This document shows, in pieces, positions 12,125 through 23,600 of a stretch of 64,000 nt of DNA (the first letter of the stretch is position 1; each line of letters begins with the position of its first letter). Where the stretch lies: assembly GCA_023078685.1 (NCBI GenBank), contig JALGAS010000010.1, positions 1,116,001 to 1,180,000 on the forward strand, in the 5' to 3' direction. The notes under the pieces are model-generated. The model made no database searches. It was not told the origin of the DNA and saw only the letters and a program-made list of their open reading frames with translations. Origin of the DNA: Neopestalotiopsis rosae. Taxonomy: Eukaryota > Ascomycota > Sordariomycetes > Amphisphaeriales > Sporocadaceae. Made by a program: the position numbers and the translations under genes.

Positions 12125-13945
12125 TTACAGAACTTCCAGTCGCACAAACGGCTTGTCGGCCTGCCTGAAAATCTTCTCAGTAGCGCTCATAGCTCGGAGG
12201 TCCTGCGGCAAACCCAGGAATTTCAAGTTGAGAATGAGCAGCGTAACGACAATGCGAAACTCCATAGTCGCAAGTTTACGTCCTATAGTATCCATGGTCA
12301 GTCAGTAACTCTGTACTATGGCGAAAAGAGCAACACGCTTCATCGAGGCAAATCTTACCTGTGCAGCCTCGGTAGCCTCCACCAAAGGCGAGCGATGGCA
12401 GGGCATACGGGTTGAAAACCTCTACGCCGGTTTTCTCGTCCTTCGTCAGCCACCTTCTCGGCTCAAACACTCCTAGGTCCCGGCCCGGTGCACCCTGGAT
12501 CCCATCTCCAAACTTGCTTGCAGCCGCTTTGCTGCTGGTCGTCCGCTTCGACTCGTCCACGGGAGCAGGAGCGTGATCAATGTGATAGTTCATGAAAATT
12601 TCAGCCCCCTTTGGTATCTTGCAGCCGAGAATCTCCGTGTCCACAATCGCCTGGCGGAGATTGCCCTTGGCAACACCCGAGAGACGGAAGCTTTCCTCGC
12701 ATGTAGCCTCGAGGTATGGGATATCTGTACCGAGTATATCTTCGATCGAGGGCTCACTGCTGGAAAAGGCAGCATTCAGCGCCCTGCGTAGCTCATCCTG
12801 TACCGCAGGATATGCTCCCATGAATTTGACAAACCACGTGAGGGCATTGGCAGTGGAGTCAAGACCCTGATGACAATGATTAGCTGGAATATCTCATTTC
12901 TGGAAAGAATACTGACCCCAACAAGCATAACAAACATCTCGTCCAGCATGTTTTGGTCTTTTGTCGGATCAGTCATAGGACGCTTGGCCTTTTTGGCCTC
13001 GAGAACCTGTCTTCTGAGGACCAGGTCCATCATACAAGTATCAGACCCTTCGGCCTCCAGAGTCCCAACCTCGAGACGCTGAAACCGGTCGACTGCTCGA
13101 TTCATCACCAAACCAATCTCGGTATTGACAACACGTCGAAATTTACGGAACCGAGGTTTGTAGGTCTCTAGCTTTTGCGCCCATTTGGGGACTGGAGTGT
13201 TGGAGTTGCGAGCAATCGTATCACCAATATAAAATACTTCTTCCTTGAGAAAGGCACCGCGAGGAGGTGGTTTCTGGAGATTTCCTTTCCCTTCCGTCTG
13301 GCTTCGCAACTTCTCGGTCTCGTGCCTCGTAACGCCAGGCTCCTCGCCGACGACAGCAACCCAGATGGCATCCAAGGCAGCATTCTGAAAGTCTTCAAAA
13401 GCATTAAAGGGCTGATCTTTGGATGTCGTAGAGGCTTTGAGCCGCCAGAGCTCCAGCAGTTCCAGCGTGGACTTGTAAATGTTGGGAGCGGCGGCCTTGC
13501 GAAGAAACTCGGTGCTCATGACATCGGCCCACAACCGCTTTTGCGCTTTCAACTCGGGTGTCGTGTACTGAGCTAGTGTCGCATGCGGGAACATGGGAGA
13601 AAAGGTGTCAATAGCCATTGGCGCCTTGTCAAAGTCCTTGTTGCGGCGAACAATGATATCCTCGATTTCCCGAGGATCCTCCAGTATGATTAATGGTTTC
13701 CGTATCCCTGGAAATAGCATTTGGGCAATTGGTTGACCCAATTTCTGCGTGGTGATGGAGAATATCGAGTATGAGAATTCCTTGGTCTCTTGTATGATGG
13801 GAACAAGATTGGGAATATCACCCGTGATGCGTCGCGCTGATTCTGCATTGTATGGTATGCCCGGATAAGGTTTGGGATAGAGACTGCGCCGGGCCAAGAT
13901 AACGAGCCCAACAAGAGATAGGCCGAGTAATACGTAGAGAATCAT
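12125..13945 (-). CDS. Cytochrome P450 monooxygenase
   Basis: Haem-thiolate monooxygenase, anchored in the ER by its N-terminus. Exons 12917-13945, 12359-12866 and 12125-12282 give 564 residues, slightly longer than the usual ~500-540. Residues 3-18 form a hydrophobic anchor (ILYVLLGLSLVGLVIL), followed by a Pro-rich hinge (YPKPYPGIPY). The I-helix oxygen-binding motif is GGLDSTANALTW at about 343-354. The ExxR pair is E401-R404 (ESFR). The haem loop FGGGYRGCTGRK holds the axial ligand Cys511; the second intron falls one base after the codon of Thr512. All parts needed for activity are present. It is transcribed away from the esterase/transesterase gene 1.2 kb upstream, which may hint at a shared small-molecule pathway. 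The substrate cannot be told from sequence alone. Confidence 0.95.
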
Positions 13946-15119
13946 GTTTGCAACCGACCAACACGACTATCATGACCCAATGGCTATAGTCTACAACGTG
14001 TGGTTTGATGAGAAAAGGATAGAGAGTCAGTGACAAGACGAAGAGGGAACGGCAATCGATATATTACAGCTTTGGCACGACGTGTTGGGTGGGCAAGCAG
14101 GAGCTTGGAAGAAAGATATGGGCGAATCAAAGACAAGGAGTCCGGACGTTGGGCCAGGTACACGGGTTGCCAGACCAATCCCAGAGTGCATATTAGACGG
14201 CAGGCATATCATGCACCTTGGACCGTTGGCGGGGCGCGCCGTTACAGCATGTATGATTGTATAGTCGTATGGCTAGCATCCAGTATGGAGGGGGCGCTAA
14301 TCGACGCCTCTGTGATTGGACTGTTGGCCCACCTCAGTTGTTAACGTTGGGACCATCAATGCCAAGTATCACTAGTCTAGGGCCTGTTGCGGATTGCCCA
14401 TGCAAAGACACCAACGGAACTTGAGGGCCTACTACTATGGTATCCATCTTCACCAATCCTCAAAGTCGCGCAAGTAGGCTTGTTGTATGTATAGCAGCGC
14501 CGCACTTGATGACACTTGTGACAGAATATGTAGTCTCTAGGGGGGAAAGGATCCTTGATACCTACCAACCATTATTCAAGATTCAGACGGTAGCTCCACA
14601 AGATCGTAGTTGAGCCTGCAGATGTGGAGTGCCCAGTTGACTGTCAACCCCAGCGGCAATTGGAGCAGTGAAGCAAAGGAAATGCCACGAGACAATTGAC
14701 TATTTATACCATCAAAAGTGCTCTAGCTATTTCCATTAAAGTATCCACTCTTTCCATGGGCTTTTCAAAATGTATCAGCATCCCAATTCCTGGAACGTAA
14801 TATCAAGTAATGGGAAAGATATATATACGATATCTGCGTTAGGGTAGTTGCTAGAAGAGATGCCACGCGCGTCTTGACCCCTCAGTCTTACGGCGCGGTT
14901 GTTTGCGTTGGGCCAATGATTGACCTGGGACGATGTGCTGTTGGATCTCATTACCCTGTACGATGCTCCCTTTGTAGGATATAAATATCATGAACTTTCA
15001 TGTAGTACCATAAAATATTTCCCATCATTGTCCTCATCTGGTCTTTGCGGTAGTCATCATATTGTGCAATTGGTTATTTCCTCGGTCTTGTTCGCAGCAC
15101 TATCTTTCCATCAATCAAA
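13946..15119. promoter_or_regulatory. Shared divergent promoter region of the P450 and transesterase genes
   Basis: About 1.2 kb between two divergently transcribed metabolic genes, so it must hold both promoters. It has no credible coding frame. A CCAAT pentamer lies near 14912 in the forward direction, about 200 bases before the transesterase start. Functional elements are not proven. Confidence 0.5.
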
Positions 15120-16386
15120 ATGCAGAGCATAGACAAAGTATACGATGATGCTGTCGCATCTGGCCTGCTGCCAGGTTACTCACTAGCAGCGGAAGACGAA
15201 GAAGGTAAGTTTTCACGGTGATTGTGCCAAGAAGGACTGCGCTCATCCTTATACTCGTCTAGGAAACGTGATATACTCCAGATCTTCGGGTAGAGCCTCT
15301 CTGAGAGGAAATGACGAAAGTCCCTTTACGTCTTCAACCGTCTGCGCAATTGCGTCCATGAGCAAGCTCGTCACCTCGGTAGCCGTGATGCAAGCCGTAG
15401 AGGACGGCATCCTGGATCTCGACGCGGACGCGCGGAAGCTTCTCCCGCGCATGGGGGAGCACGGCGTCATTACCGGCTTCGCCGACGACAGCAACTCGGC
15501 GCAGCTCGAGCCCAACGCTGACCCCATTTCGCTCCGCATGCTGCTCACCCACACCTCTGGTCACGAGTACGACTGGATGAGCCCGCTGCTGGGAAAGTGG
15601 CGGGCCTCGCGCAACGAAGAGCCCTGGACCGGCCCGACGGTTGAGCACAAGTCCGTCTTGCCTCTGGTGTTTGCTCCGGGCACCGCCTTCGCTTATGGTG
15701 CGGGGCATGACTGGGCAGGCAAGCTCGTCGAGATCGCCGCCAAGACAACGCTCGAGGAGTTCATGTCCAAGCGGATCTGGGGACCTCTCGGAATCCAGGA
15801 TGAGATCAGCTTCTACCCTCACAAGAACGAGAAGATGAAGGACCGACTAGCCACCATTAGCACGCTCAACGAAAAGGGTGAGGCACCAGCTGTCGATGCC
15901 GCCACCTTTGACATACTCTTTGGCGGCACGGATTGTCTTGGTGGTGCTGGTCTCTTTGCCTCGCAAAAGGGTTATCAGACGTTCCTGACCGCGGTCCTCC
16001 GTCGCGACTCGAGAATTCTCAAGCCAGAGTCCTGGACGGAGCTCTTCCGTCCGCAGCTAGACGAGAAACTGGAGCAGGCGCTCAACGATTACATTGCGCT
16101 CGACCCCGTGCACACCATGCTGCTCGGCCTCGGCATGCCGGCCTCGGTCAGGAGGAACTGGAGTTTCGCCGGCATCGTGACCAAGCAGGCACAAGAGGGC
16201 AGGTTCTCCTCGGGGACAACCATGTGGGCGGGCGTGCCGAGTACGGTCTGGTTCATTGATCACGAGGCCGGGGTCTGTGGGACTGCCATGTGTCAAATCT
16301 TGCCACCTCTGCACCCGGCCATCATGGCTCTGCACGAGAAATTCCAAAGTGGTGTATTTGAAAAAGTTACTGGAAATGCGAAATAG
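15120..16386 (+). CDS. Beta-lactamase-fold esterase/transesterase (LovD/EstB-like)
   Basis: Serine hydrolase of the class C beta-lactamase superfamily; fungal members include acyltransferases such as LovD and EstB-like esterases. Exons 15120-15204 and 15263-16386 give 402 residues. The catalytic SxxK motif is SMSK, with Ser60 and Lys63. The second conserved element is Tyr173 in FAYGAGHDWAGKL, taking the place of the YxN motif. A W-A-G triplet at about 350-352 corresponds to the third motif (KTG position). There is no signal peptide, so it is probably cytosolic. Much of the second exon (15.4-16.35 kb) is visibly richer in G+C than its surroundings. It is divergent from the P450, which suggests acyl transfer or ester hydrolysis in a small pathway; this is only context. 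It is not an antibiotic-resistance enzyme by this evidence. Confidence 0.9.
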
Positions 16387-17119
16387 AACCTTGAGGAGCA
16401 TCGGGTCTCAAATCAATCGATTGAACTCTGTATAAAGGGTCTTAATTTGCTATGATTCATTTATAGCAAAAGTCATAGATAGATGCTTAGAGATATACGT
16501 ACATGCAAAATTCTGGTCGCAGTAGATATTCCCTTGTCTGTATCTCGTATATTCATTCCCTATGTACACAACGTATAGTTGTTGTGCCTCGAAGGCTCGT
16601 TCCGTCGACTGCGCCTAAATCAAGTTCTAACTCAAAAAGATCCAATTACTTGATTTTTCCTGTACACTTTTCGCTTTAGAAAATGTCGTCATTCCGTACA
16701 AGGTCGTCGGTCTTGCCCCGGCTCCATGCGATTCGTGACAACGCAGTTTGGAATGTCACTTGGGAGTATTTATTCCGACCCAAATAGAGGTTGCTTTGCC
16801 CGAGTTATGCCAACTCATCGACCACGGTCTGTATCAGGGTAGGTGCGCATTGACTAATACATCGTTTCCAGGACTGTCAGTGATTGTTCCATCTCCAGTG
16901 TTGTGGTATAATCTGAGGACTCGTTCCAGCCTTGCTGGTATTTTCCCTGCCCAAACCTTTCCATTTTGCCCACATTGATGCCCGGAAGCTCTTCCAAATC
17001 TACCACCACTATCTGCTCAGAAGCTCACATCACCATACACACCATCATTCACAGCATCACTCTGTTCCAGACCACCAGAACACCAGACCAAAGTCCTCAC
17101 ACAGCCCCGAGCACCGTAC
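16387..17119. other. Intergenic region before the decayed recombinase-like fragment
   Basis: 3' flank of the transesterase gene; A+T-rich between 16400 and 16700. No gene, RNA or repeat is recognised. Confidence 0.6.
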
Positions 17120-17880
17120 ATGTTTTTCAAAGGTTTGCTCACCATGGCCTCAAGTTATCGTCCCGGTGAGAAGCGCCTGAGCATCTTCGAGCGCATCAAT
17201 CGCATCGAACAGGAAGGCGATGAATTTATCTTCCAGCTGATGGAGGGCGTTCGTCGGGACGAGCAAGCCTTAGCCGGCTTCAAGTGGCATGCACTGGCTA
17301 CTCAGGACAAACAGGATCGTATACTGAAGGTGTACGAGCGTTTCCTGCGCCTGGCGCATTATCTGCCTTCCGAAGACGAGACGAATGCGCTGTCCCAAAG
17401 TGACAAACACCTGCGCATGTTCCCCGCCCCAGACAAGAACATATTGGAGTGTCTCCGTCGGTTCGTCAACTTCATTGCCCAAGAGAAGTCTAGGAAGTCC
17501 ATCGATCCTGAACATATTTCATACATGGGCCTTGTCAAGTACCGATCGTGAGAAGCGGAAGAACAAGATGTATCTTACCAGGCGAGACATTGGACTCACT
17601 CGCGGTCATAAAAAGGGTACTTTCATAGCTGTTATCACCTTTCGGTCCCTGAAGACCAACTTTCCGGACGTGGAACGAGCTGCGCAAAAGGCTAAGCCGC
17701 TCCGAACTATCACAATCACTGTGCCCTCCCCTCGGTTTTATGACCATCTTATTTGCTCTCTCCCTCACAGACTTCTGGTTATTGCCTTGCGCCGTGGCAT
17801 CTAGGCCAAACATCGCACGATGGATGATGTGCTCAACGGCGATAACCTTCAGATTCGGGTGGCCTCCATATGCTTATAAT
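17120..17880 (+). pseudogene. Decayed fragment resembling fungal tyrosine-recombinase-like (DUF3435-type) proteins
   Basis: A 143-codon frame (ATG at 17120, or the more natural ATG at 17144) encodes a charged helical N-terminal region with the pattern KQDRILKVYERFLRL, then a LRRFVNFIAQEK helix and HISYMGLVKYRS, where it stops at 17551. In another frame, coding resumes as YLTRRDIGLTRG, then a FRSLKTN block, and SLPHRLLVIALRRG. It meets a TAG at 17802-17804, continues as TMDDVLNGDNLQIRV and ends in double stops near 17880. From memory, this order of blocks matches fungal integrase-like hypothetical proteins of the DUF3435 kind, some of which drive giant Starship elements. The stretch normally found between YRS and the LTRRDI block is missing, and the catalytic C-terminal half is absent. 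I read it as a dead, internally deleted copy. Confidence 0.5.
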
Positions 17881-18005
17881 AACCCTACTTTTTCCAAAGG
17901 GACAAAATATCATGGAGAATAAGAAAAAGCCCTTTGCTAATCTAATTTAATTTTATGTTTTATACCACTTAATCACGAGGTATTAATCCTTTTCTTCTAC
18001 ATCCT

Positions 18006-18344
18006 CTATTTCGCTAGATTCCCTGGAGAGTCAGTGTTCTGATCAACCAAGTGGTCATCCGAATCGTCGACCTGAGCTCCAGGTTGAGCTTCGCTGTCCT
18101 TCATATCATGCCTTGCCATCTCAAGAACATGGTCCATGAGACTGGGCTGGGCCAACTTTTGGATTCGGCGATTATGCTGGAGTCTAGGTCCGTCATAGAA
18201 TCACGGATCCTGCTGGCTTTCTTTGCTGAGAGACTGTTTTGCAGCGTCGCGAAGACGATTTATCACGAACTTCTTGTCCTTCTCGGTGCCCATGAGGGGC
18301 CCATTGTCAATCATCAGCCTCAATAGGGTGGCGTAACTTGGCAT
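18006..18344 (-). pseudogene. Coding remnant with one internal stop, family unknown
   Basis: A single frame of 113 codons runs from an ATG at 18344 to a TAG at 18006-18008, interrupted only by a TGA at 18201-18203. Before the stop it reads MPSYATLLRLMIDNGPLMG and a Lys/Asp-rich helix; after it come HNRRIQKLAQPSLMDHVLEM and an acidic tail ending SPGNLAK. Codon choice and composition look coding on both sides of the stop. The TGA could come from a CGA by one C-to-T change, the kind of mutation made by repeat-induced point mutation, but one change proves nothing. It lies about 125 bases beyond, and opposite to, the recombinase-like fragment. I do not recognise the family. Confidence 0.4.
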
Positions 18345-19436
18345 CCGTACTTCCAGTAATGCTACGAAACATACCGAAGATGTATGAGTCCAAGTCAGAA
18401 TTTAGAAATCTGTACAACACGACCTGCATGGGTCACAAGTCATGCTCAGTCCGGCAAGGAGATATAACTGGCAGGTCTCAAATACTTGAGTCAGGTACGA
18501 ACGTGCAGTATACTCATCCCTGTCAAATCTCGATTGCGCATTATAGTCTGTTCAGGGTCATAGACCTACACAGTGTATGATTGGCGGACCAGAGCTTTCT
18601 ATAATTATTCTACATCTCCCGAGATAGTGAAATATTCTGTCGACCATGAGTTCTTATCTCTCGTGATAACAACGTAGCAATCAAGCTGCTCTCCAACGGG
18701 ACTCTGACCAATGGGCAACATGATACACACCGGGCAGAACCGCGATATATAACCTTTCTCAAGAAGTCGTCTTGAATGGACAACAGAATGAACCAATGAA
18801 CCAGAGCTGTAGAGCACGCCAGAATTTTGGCATATGATTGGCTGGTCGACCTTCCTACCGTGTCCTATATGAGCTGTTATAGACCTACATATGTCTGAGG
18901 TCTATGTAAGCCTTCCCGTGCCGAAGTGGGCCGATCGTGCGGCCATCAATCCAGCAGCGACCCTTGAGCGGTCATGCCAAATTGCTTCTTGTATTTTCTT
19001 TTTCTAATTATTAAAGACTGCTGGCTGCGGAGAGAAGTGGCAGTGATTGGCTGTGGCTATGAACATGGCGCATCCTTTTTTGACTTTGCAGCCAGTAGCA
19101 GCAGAAGGAGTCGCGTAATGGCTTCGAATGGCTGTGTGCACACCATCATTTGCTTTTTGGGTTTTGTGTTTTCGGGTTCTCCCGGGTCTGCATATAAGTT
19201 TATAATAGTATGCTTCGGTAGGAGCACAACAACCATAAAAAAAGCTCGTCATCTGCAAGGGAGAAGGGGACCCTAGCGCGTGCGTAGTAATGTGCATAGC
19301 TGAAACTCTCTCAATGGATGGAAACAAATCGACGATGAGTGCGCACTCGTGGGTGGCTTTGCATTCCTTGGCCTGTAGCTTTTTTCTCTGACTTGGGAAT
19401 TGTCAAACGGACCACTACTACCTACCCAAGCTATGA
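18345..19436. other. Intergenic region without recognised content
   Basis: About 1.1 kb between the decayed fragments and the cryptic gene at 19.4-20.6 kb. Short frames only; no RNA gene or repeat seen. Confidence 0.5.
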
Positions 19437-20600
19437 TTATGGATGGCACCCTGCATTATCAAAGTCCCCTGGTTGTGTACCATAAGGCATGGGCTTTACG
19501 GTAGCATGCAGCGGGCGGCACACTGCGCTGTCTTGTTTTTGTGATATGTATATCAAAAGTACGCGGCTGACGTCTGGTGTTACATTGTCACTCCAAGCGG
19601 TCAGGTCGGCAGAAGAGACGGTCAACACAGATATGCCCATCCATGAGAGATATTTTGAGCCATTGATTTGACAGACCTCGAGCACGAGGCTGTCTCTATT
19701 GGCGCAAGGCAGTTCTGGGAATAGATACCGGCAATTTGCAAATCCAGCAGGGGTCTTGTTATCTTTAGAAGCACAGGAAGGAAGTTTCAGGATTGTGAGC
19801 AGTGTGTAATTGTCTCCCTCGTAGATCACTCGGTAAATTGTGACGTCAGATCCGATGAGATGGCAGATGCGCCCCGTTGGTTGAACCCTGATGAAACCGG
19901 CGGATCCATGAATAGACTGATAGGATTCTGCCAGTGCCTGGTACTGGTAACAATGACTGTGACCCATGGATTTGCCAGAAGCGTCATAATCCCGCACAGC
20001 CGGTTCGCTGGGAATTGAGAAAAAGTGTGGTCTTGTGCTCAGCTGCGCTGGCATGCATACCTAGGTTTGTCGCGTTAGTTGTGGTCTACACTAGTCACGT
20101 GAATCCACTTGCGCCCGCCGTGATCTTCATGGTTGAGGTCATAGCCGGCTGTGTAGGCACTCTGAGGTACGTCTGTGTATCCAGTAATAGTCTGTTTAGG
20201 ACCCCGAAACTCCGTCCAGGGAACCCCCTCGGGAGTAGTGCAGTATACACTACGTACATGACATGGCAGTTAGCACATGGTGTAGGTAAATGGCATAACG
20301 TTCTGAATGTATGCATGCAGTAGTGTGCGAAGACTGGCCATCTGTGATAGGCGACATATCTGGAGGGAGAGAGAGACTTGTTGGAGGCCTCGGGGTGTTC
20401 CTACTAGCAAATAGACTATCGGGCCATTCTGTGCCGCATCTGCAGTGAGAATTGAAAGAGTTATAGACTTGGACGTTCTTGTCGCATCGCATGTCCTCAC
20501 GCGATACGGTCAAGACATTGGCGCTGCCCGCGGGTATACCACAAGGCCCAAAGGTCCCGCAAAATCCTTGGTAGGCGGGCGGCAGGCGGACGGGGCTCCG
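19437..20600 (-). CDS. Cryptic multi-exon gene, unknown protein (5' end unresolved)
   Basis: Four pieces of the minus strand read as plausible protein and can be joined in one frame: 20405-20600, 20335-20359, 20099-20249 and 19437-20060. Together they make 332 codons including the stop. The first piece has cysteines in YQGFCGTFGPCG, EDMRCDK and NSHCRCGTEWP. The third contains PEGVPWTEFRGP and NHEDHGGRKWIHV. The last, the longest, contains GSAGFIRVQPTGRICH, VIYEGDNYTLL and ANCRYLFPELPC and ends GCHP. The piece at 20600 begins at a TAG acceptor, so at least one more 5' exon is needed and I could not place it. Two introns are weak: one has a GTCTTC donor, and the last is only 38 bases. It could be a real lineage-specific gene or a decayed one. 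No family recognised. Confidence 0.4.
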
Positions 20601-23600
20601 CTAGCCAGCAAGCACGTCGAGTTGAGATGAACAGCCGAGCGAGCCATGGACGTACACAGTAGTTACTAGCAGTTAGTATGCATGGTACATGAGAGACAAC
20701 CACTGCTGACCAATCCGGAATCGGTCGGCCATGAGCTCGGAAAACCAGCATCTGCAGGAGGAAACAGTTGCCAGCCGAAAATGGGGGCTATCTAGGCACA
20801 AGGCAAGCAGTACTTCGAAGATAGACCCGGAGAGCCGGGGGGACGGATGGTGAATGGTGGATTGAGAACAGCTTTGCTCTTTATGGGGCAATTGTGTTCG
20901 AAAAGCCGCAACTAAGCTTTGCATGGCAGCAGATGCCAAGGCCCCGCGATGTATGTGTGTGTGTCGTTGCTTGGTGTGTGTGGTGTACGGAATACTACCA
21001 CCAGCTGCCATGCCAGGCCAGGTTGCTTAGGCATTTGTTGAGCATGGCAATATTGGCGAACAAATCGTGTGGTAACGGGGAACTGTCCTTCACAGATCCG
21101 AGATGCAGTGCCAGATCATCAAACAAATTGCAAATCCAAACCGACATTATTACTTGTATAGAGCCCCAATTTGCGAGTACGTACATATCCGTACACTACT
21201 CTGCACACTATGCGCGACCCGTAACTCCGTGTCCATTTCGTGTCTTGGGCCACCGTTTGACCGCGCAGGGAGTTGACATGGATGTCATGTATAAGTCGAC
21301 AAGCATACTTTTGGAGTAAGGAGGGTATCAAAGAAAGAGCTCTTTTGGAAGCGGTGAAAGTTACATTGCTTCTCTAGTGTGCTGCTCGGAACACGACGTG
21401 AGAGGAGACATATGTACAGACAGACCATGTCCAGCGCTTGAGTTCTTGGCTGGCTAGCTGGCAGCAGATGACATGACGGGAAGTGTTGGGTGGTCGGTCG
21501 GTCTTTTCCCCTAACGCGGGGAGCTGCTTTTAGACGACAAACAATGTGTGCACGGTAATTACACGTTTGTGGTAATTGGAAGTGCGCGTTGTTGCTGTTG
21601 TTACTGCTGGAAATGCCTCATACAAAACCTCTGGATTTCGAGTGCAAATCAATGCCGCGGGTGAGCCAACAAGGAAGTAACAAGTAAGAAAAATGTCGGC
21701 TTCTTGCCGGAAGAGTACACATACCTACCTAGCACTTAATAACCTAGCCTGCTTGGACTAGGTAACTGGCTGCTGGTTGCTGGAGCTAGTAGACGTTCCG
21801 ATGGGGTCAAGAGAACCGCTCAATGAGGAGGACCCATAGCCGTCGACAACAACTGGTCCGTTCGGTGCTGGGCGTTGGGAGCTCCCCTTACCTACCTACC
21901 ACGTTATACTGCCTATAATTTACGGGTCTCGGGTGGAGCTGGAAAACACGTTCCGCGTTGGCACTCGGAATGATGATCAAAAAATTGGATATAGGAAATA
22001 TGGGAATCTTGATATTGAAGTTTGGTGAGTTTGCAGAGTCTCTACTCTTGAGAGCAAGTCGATGCATCCGGCTACGTGCATCGGCACATCTCCCAGACTT
22101 TCAAAATCGTCAATTCTTTTAACGCCGCCTCTGCACTAGACCTCCCTCGTAGTTTCCATTATAATTGTCGGCATGCATTCCAGAAGGTCAGGGTTGTTCT
22201 AGACCGAATGCTAGGCGAGATCCAACAGCCGCATATTAATAAATGTATTTTTATTGCTTCTGGCCGTGAGCTGACAAACCCGTCAGGGCAGGTAAAAAGG
22301 ATCGCATTCTTTTCTCGATATTTGCAGCGCCTTCGTCAAAATATTATCATGTTTGCAAGTAGAGATCACATGATGAGAAGCCACAAAGGTAACGACCCTT
22401 TGGCGTGACACCTGTTCTTTGTGATCGGAATCATATGATAGGCAATGAATCATTCTCAGTCAAGACTTCCATCCGAGCCCTTGTCACAGCAGGCTTGGCA
22501 GGGGTCTCGGAGACTCTCTAGCCATGAGAGGACAGAATAGGAGGTTGCCGATTTGATTCATAACTTTGAGAAGGTGAGTGGTGAGGAGGGAAACAAAAAT
22601 CCATCTGCCACCGTGCATGGGAGAGGGCTGCAACCTGTTGGAGATATCCGGGCTGATGTCAGCTATGCTCCATAATGTATAGAATTTTCAGGAATTGAAG
22701 ACAAAATCACCAAAACCTCTACACAGCAGCGCCATCGGCGCCAATTCCAAGTAGGCAAGTATGGCACAAACTGTGCATGATCTGATCCATCTCGAAAGAA
22801 ACCTACCCCATAGTCGCCGTTGTCGATTTTATGCGATTTCGGTTTTGATCTTGCGTACGGTCACTTGGTAGCCAACTGTTTTCTGCACTTCCAGAGCCTC
22901 GGTAACACGCCTGCAGCTATTATTATCATTACTCGATGTGATATGTACGGAATACCAGACACCAGACCTACCTCGGGCTGCTGTATCCTGCAGGCATGGC
23001 ATAGTGCGGTGGAGGATTTGGAGGTGCATATCCAGCACATTGCATACATTGCACACCCCTAACCTAGCGTAGCAGACCATTTGAGGATTACTTAGCCTCG
23101 ATCTTGAGCCGTTCCAAGAAGTCTCGGTATTGTGTTTCGTTTCAGTCATTGCGTACATTGCACTACCTTACTGCCCTATCTACCTGCTACCTGGACAGAC
23201 AGTCAGTCAATGTCAGTGTCATTGACAGATAGGGAGAATGTTGGTCGGTTGCCGAGAGTTGCTTCAAGGCTCAAGGCCCTGCATTTGCCGGCTTCTTTGT
23301 ACGGAACATGGCGGGCGGAGTAGCCCCCAGTCGAATCCATTCGAGTTGAATCAACCTGCCGTAAGATGCTAGCCAGTGGGAATCTGCACACGAGTGACAT
23401 GGAGTCAGCGGCTTATCCCACGCCAAGATCTCATCATGGGTCCATGTGTGTGCTTGATCCCCTCATCCCAAGCTGCAGCAGCAGACAAGTCCCAGATCCA
23501 AAGGTTATGATGACTTTCGAGTCCGGTCGGCCGCTGTTGCTTTTGCGCCAACCGGAGCCATGGGAAGTGAGAATGGGGCTCCCCAGGTACATTCTTTGTC

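Noticed and set aside
12125..16386. Full biosynthetic gene cluster
   Set aside because: No polyketide synthase, peptide synthetase, terpene cyclase, transporter or pathway regulator in the window; only the P450/transesterase pair is present.
17120..18344. Intact Starship or other complete mobile element
   Set aside because: No complete captain-like gene, no cargo and no matched terminal repeats or target duplications could be seen around the fragments.
22076..22408. 110-codon plus-strand frame
   Set aside because: No recognisable motif and no splice partners; likely chance.
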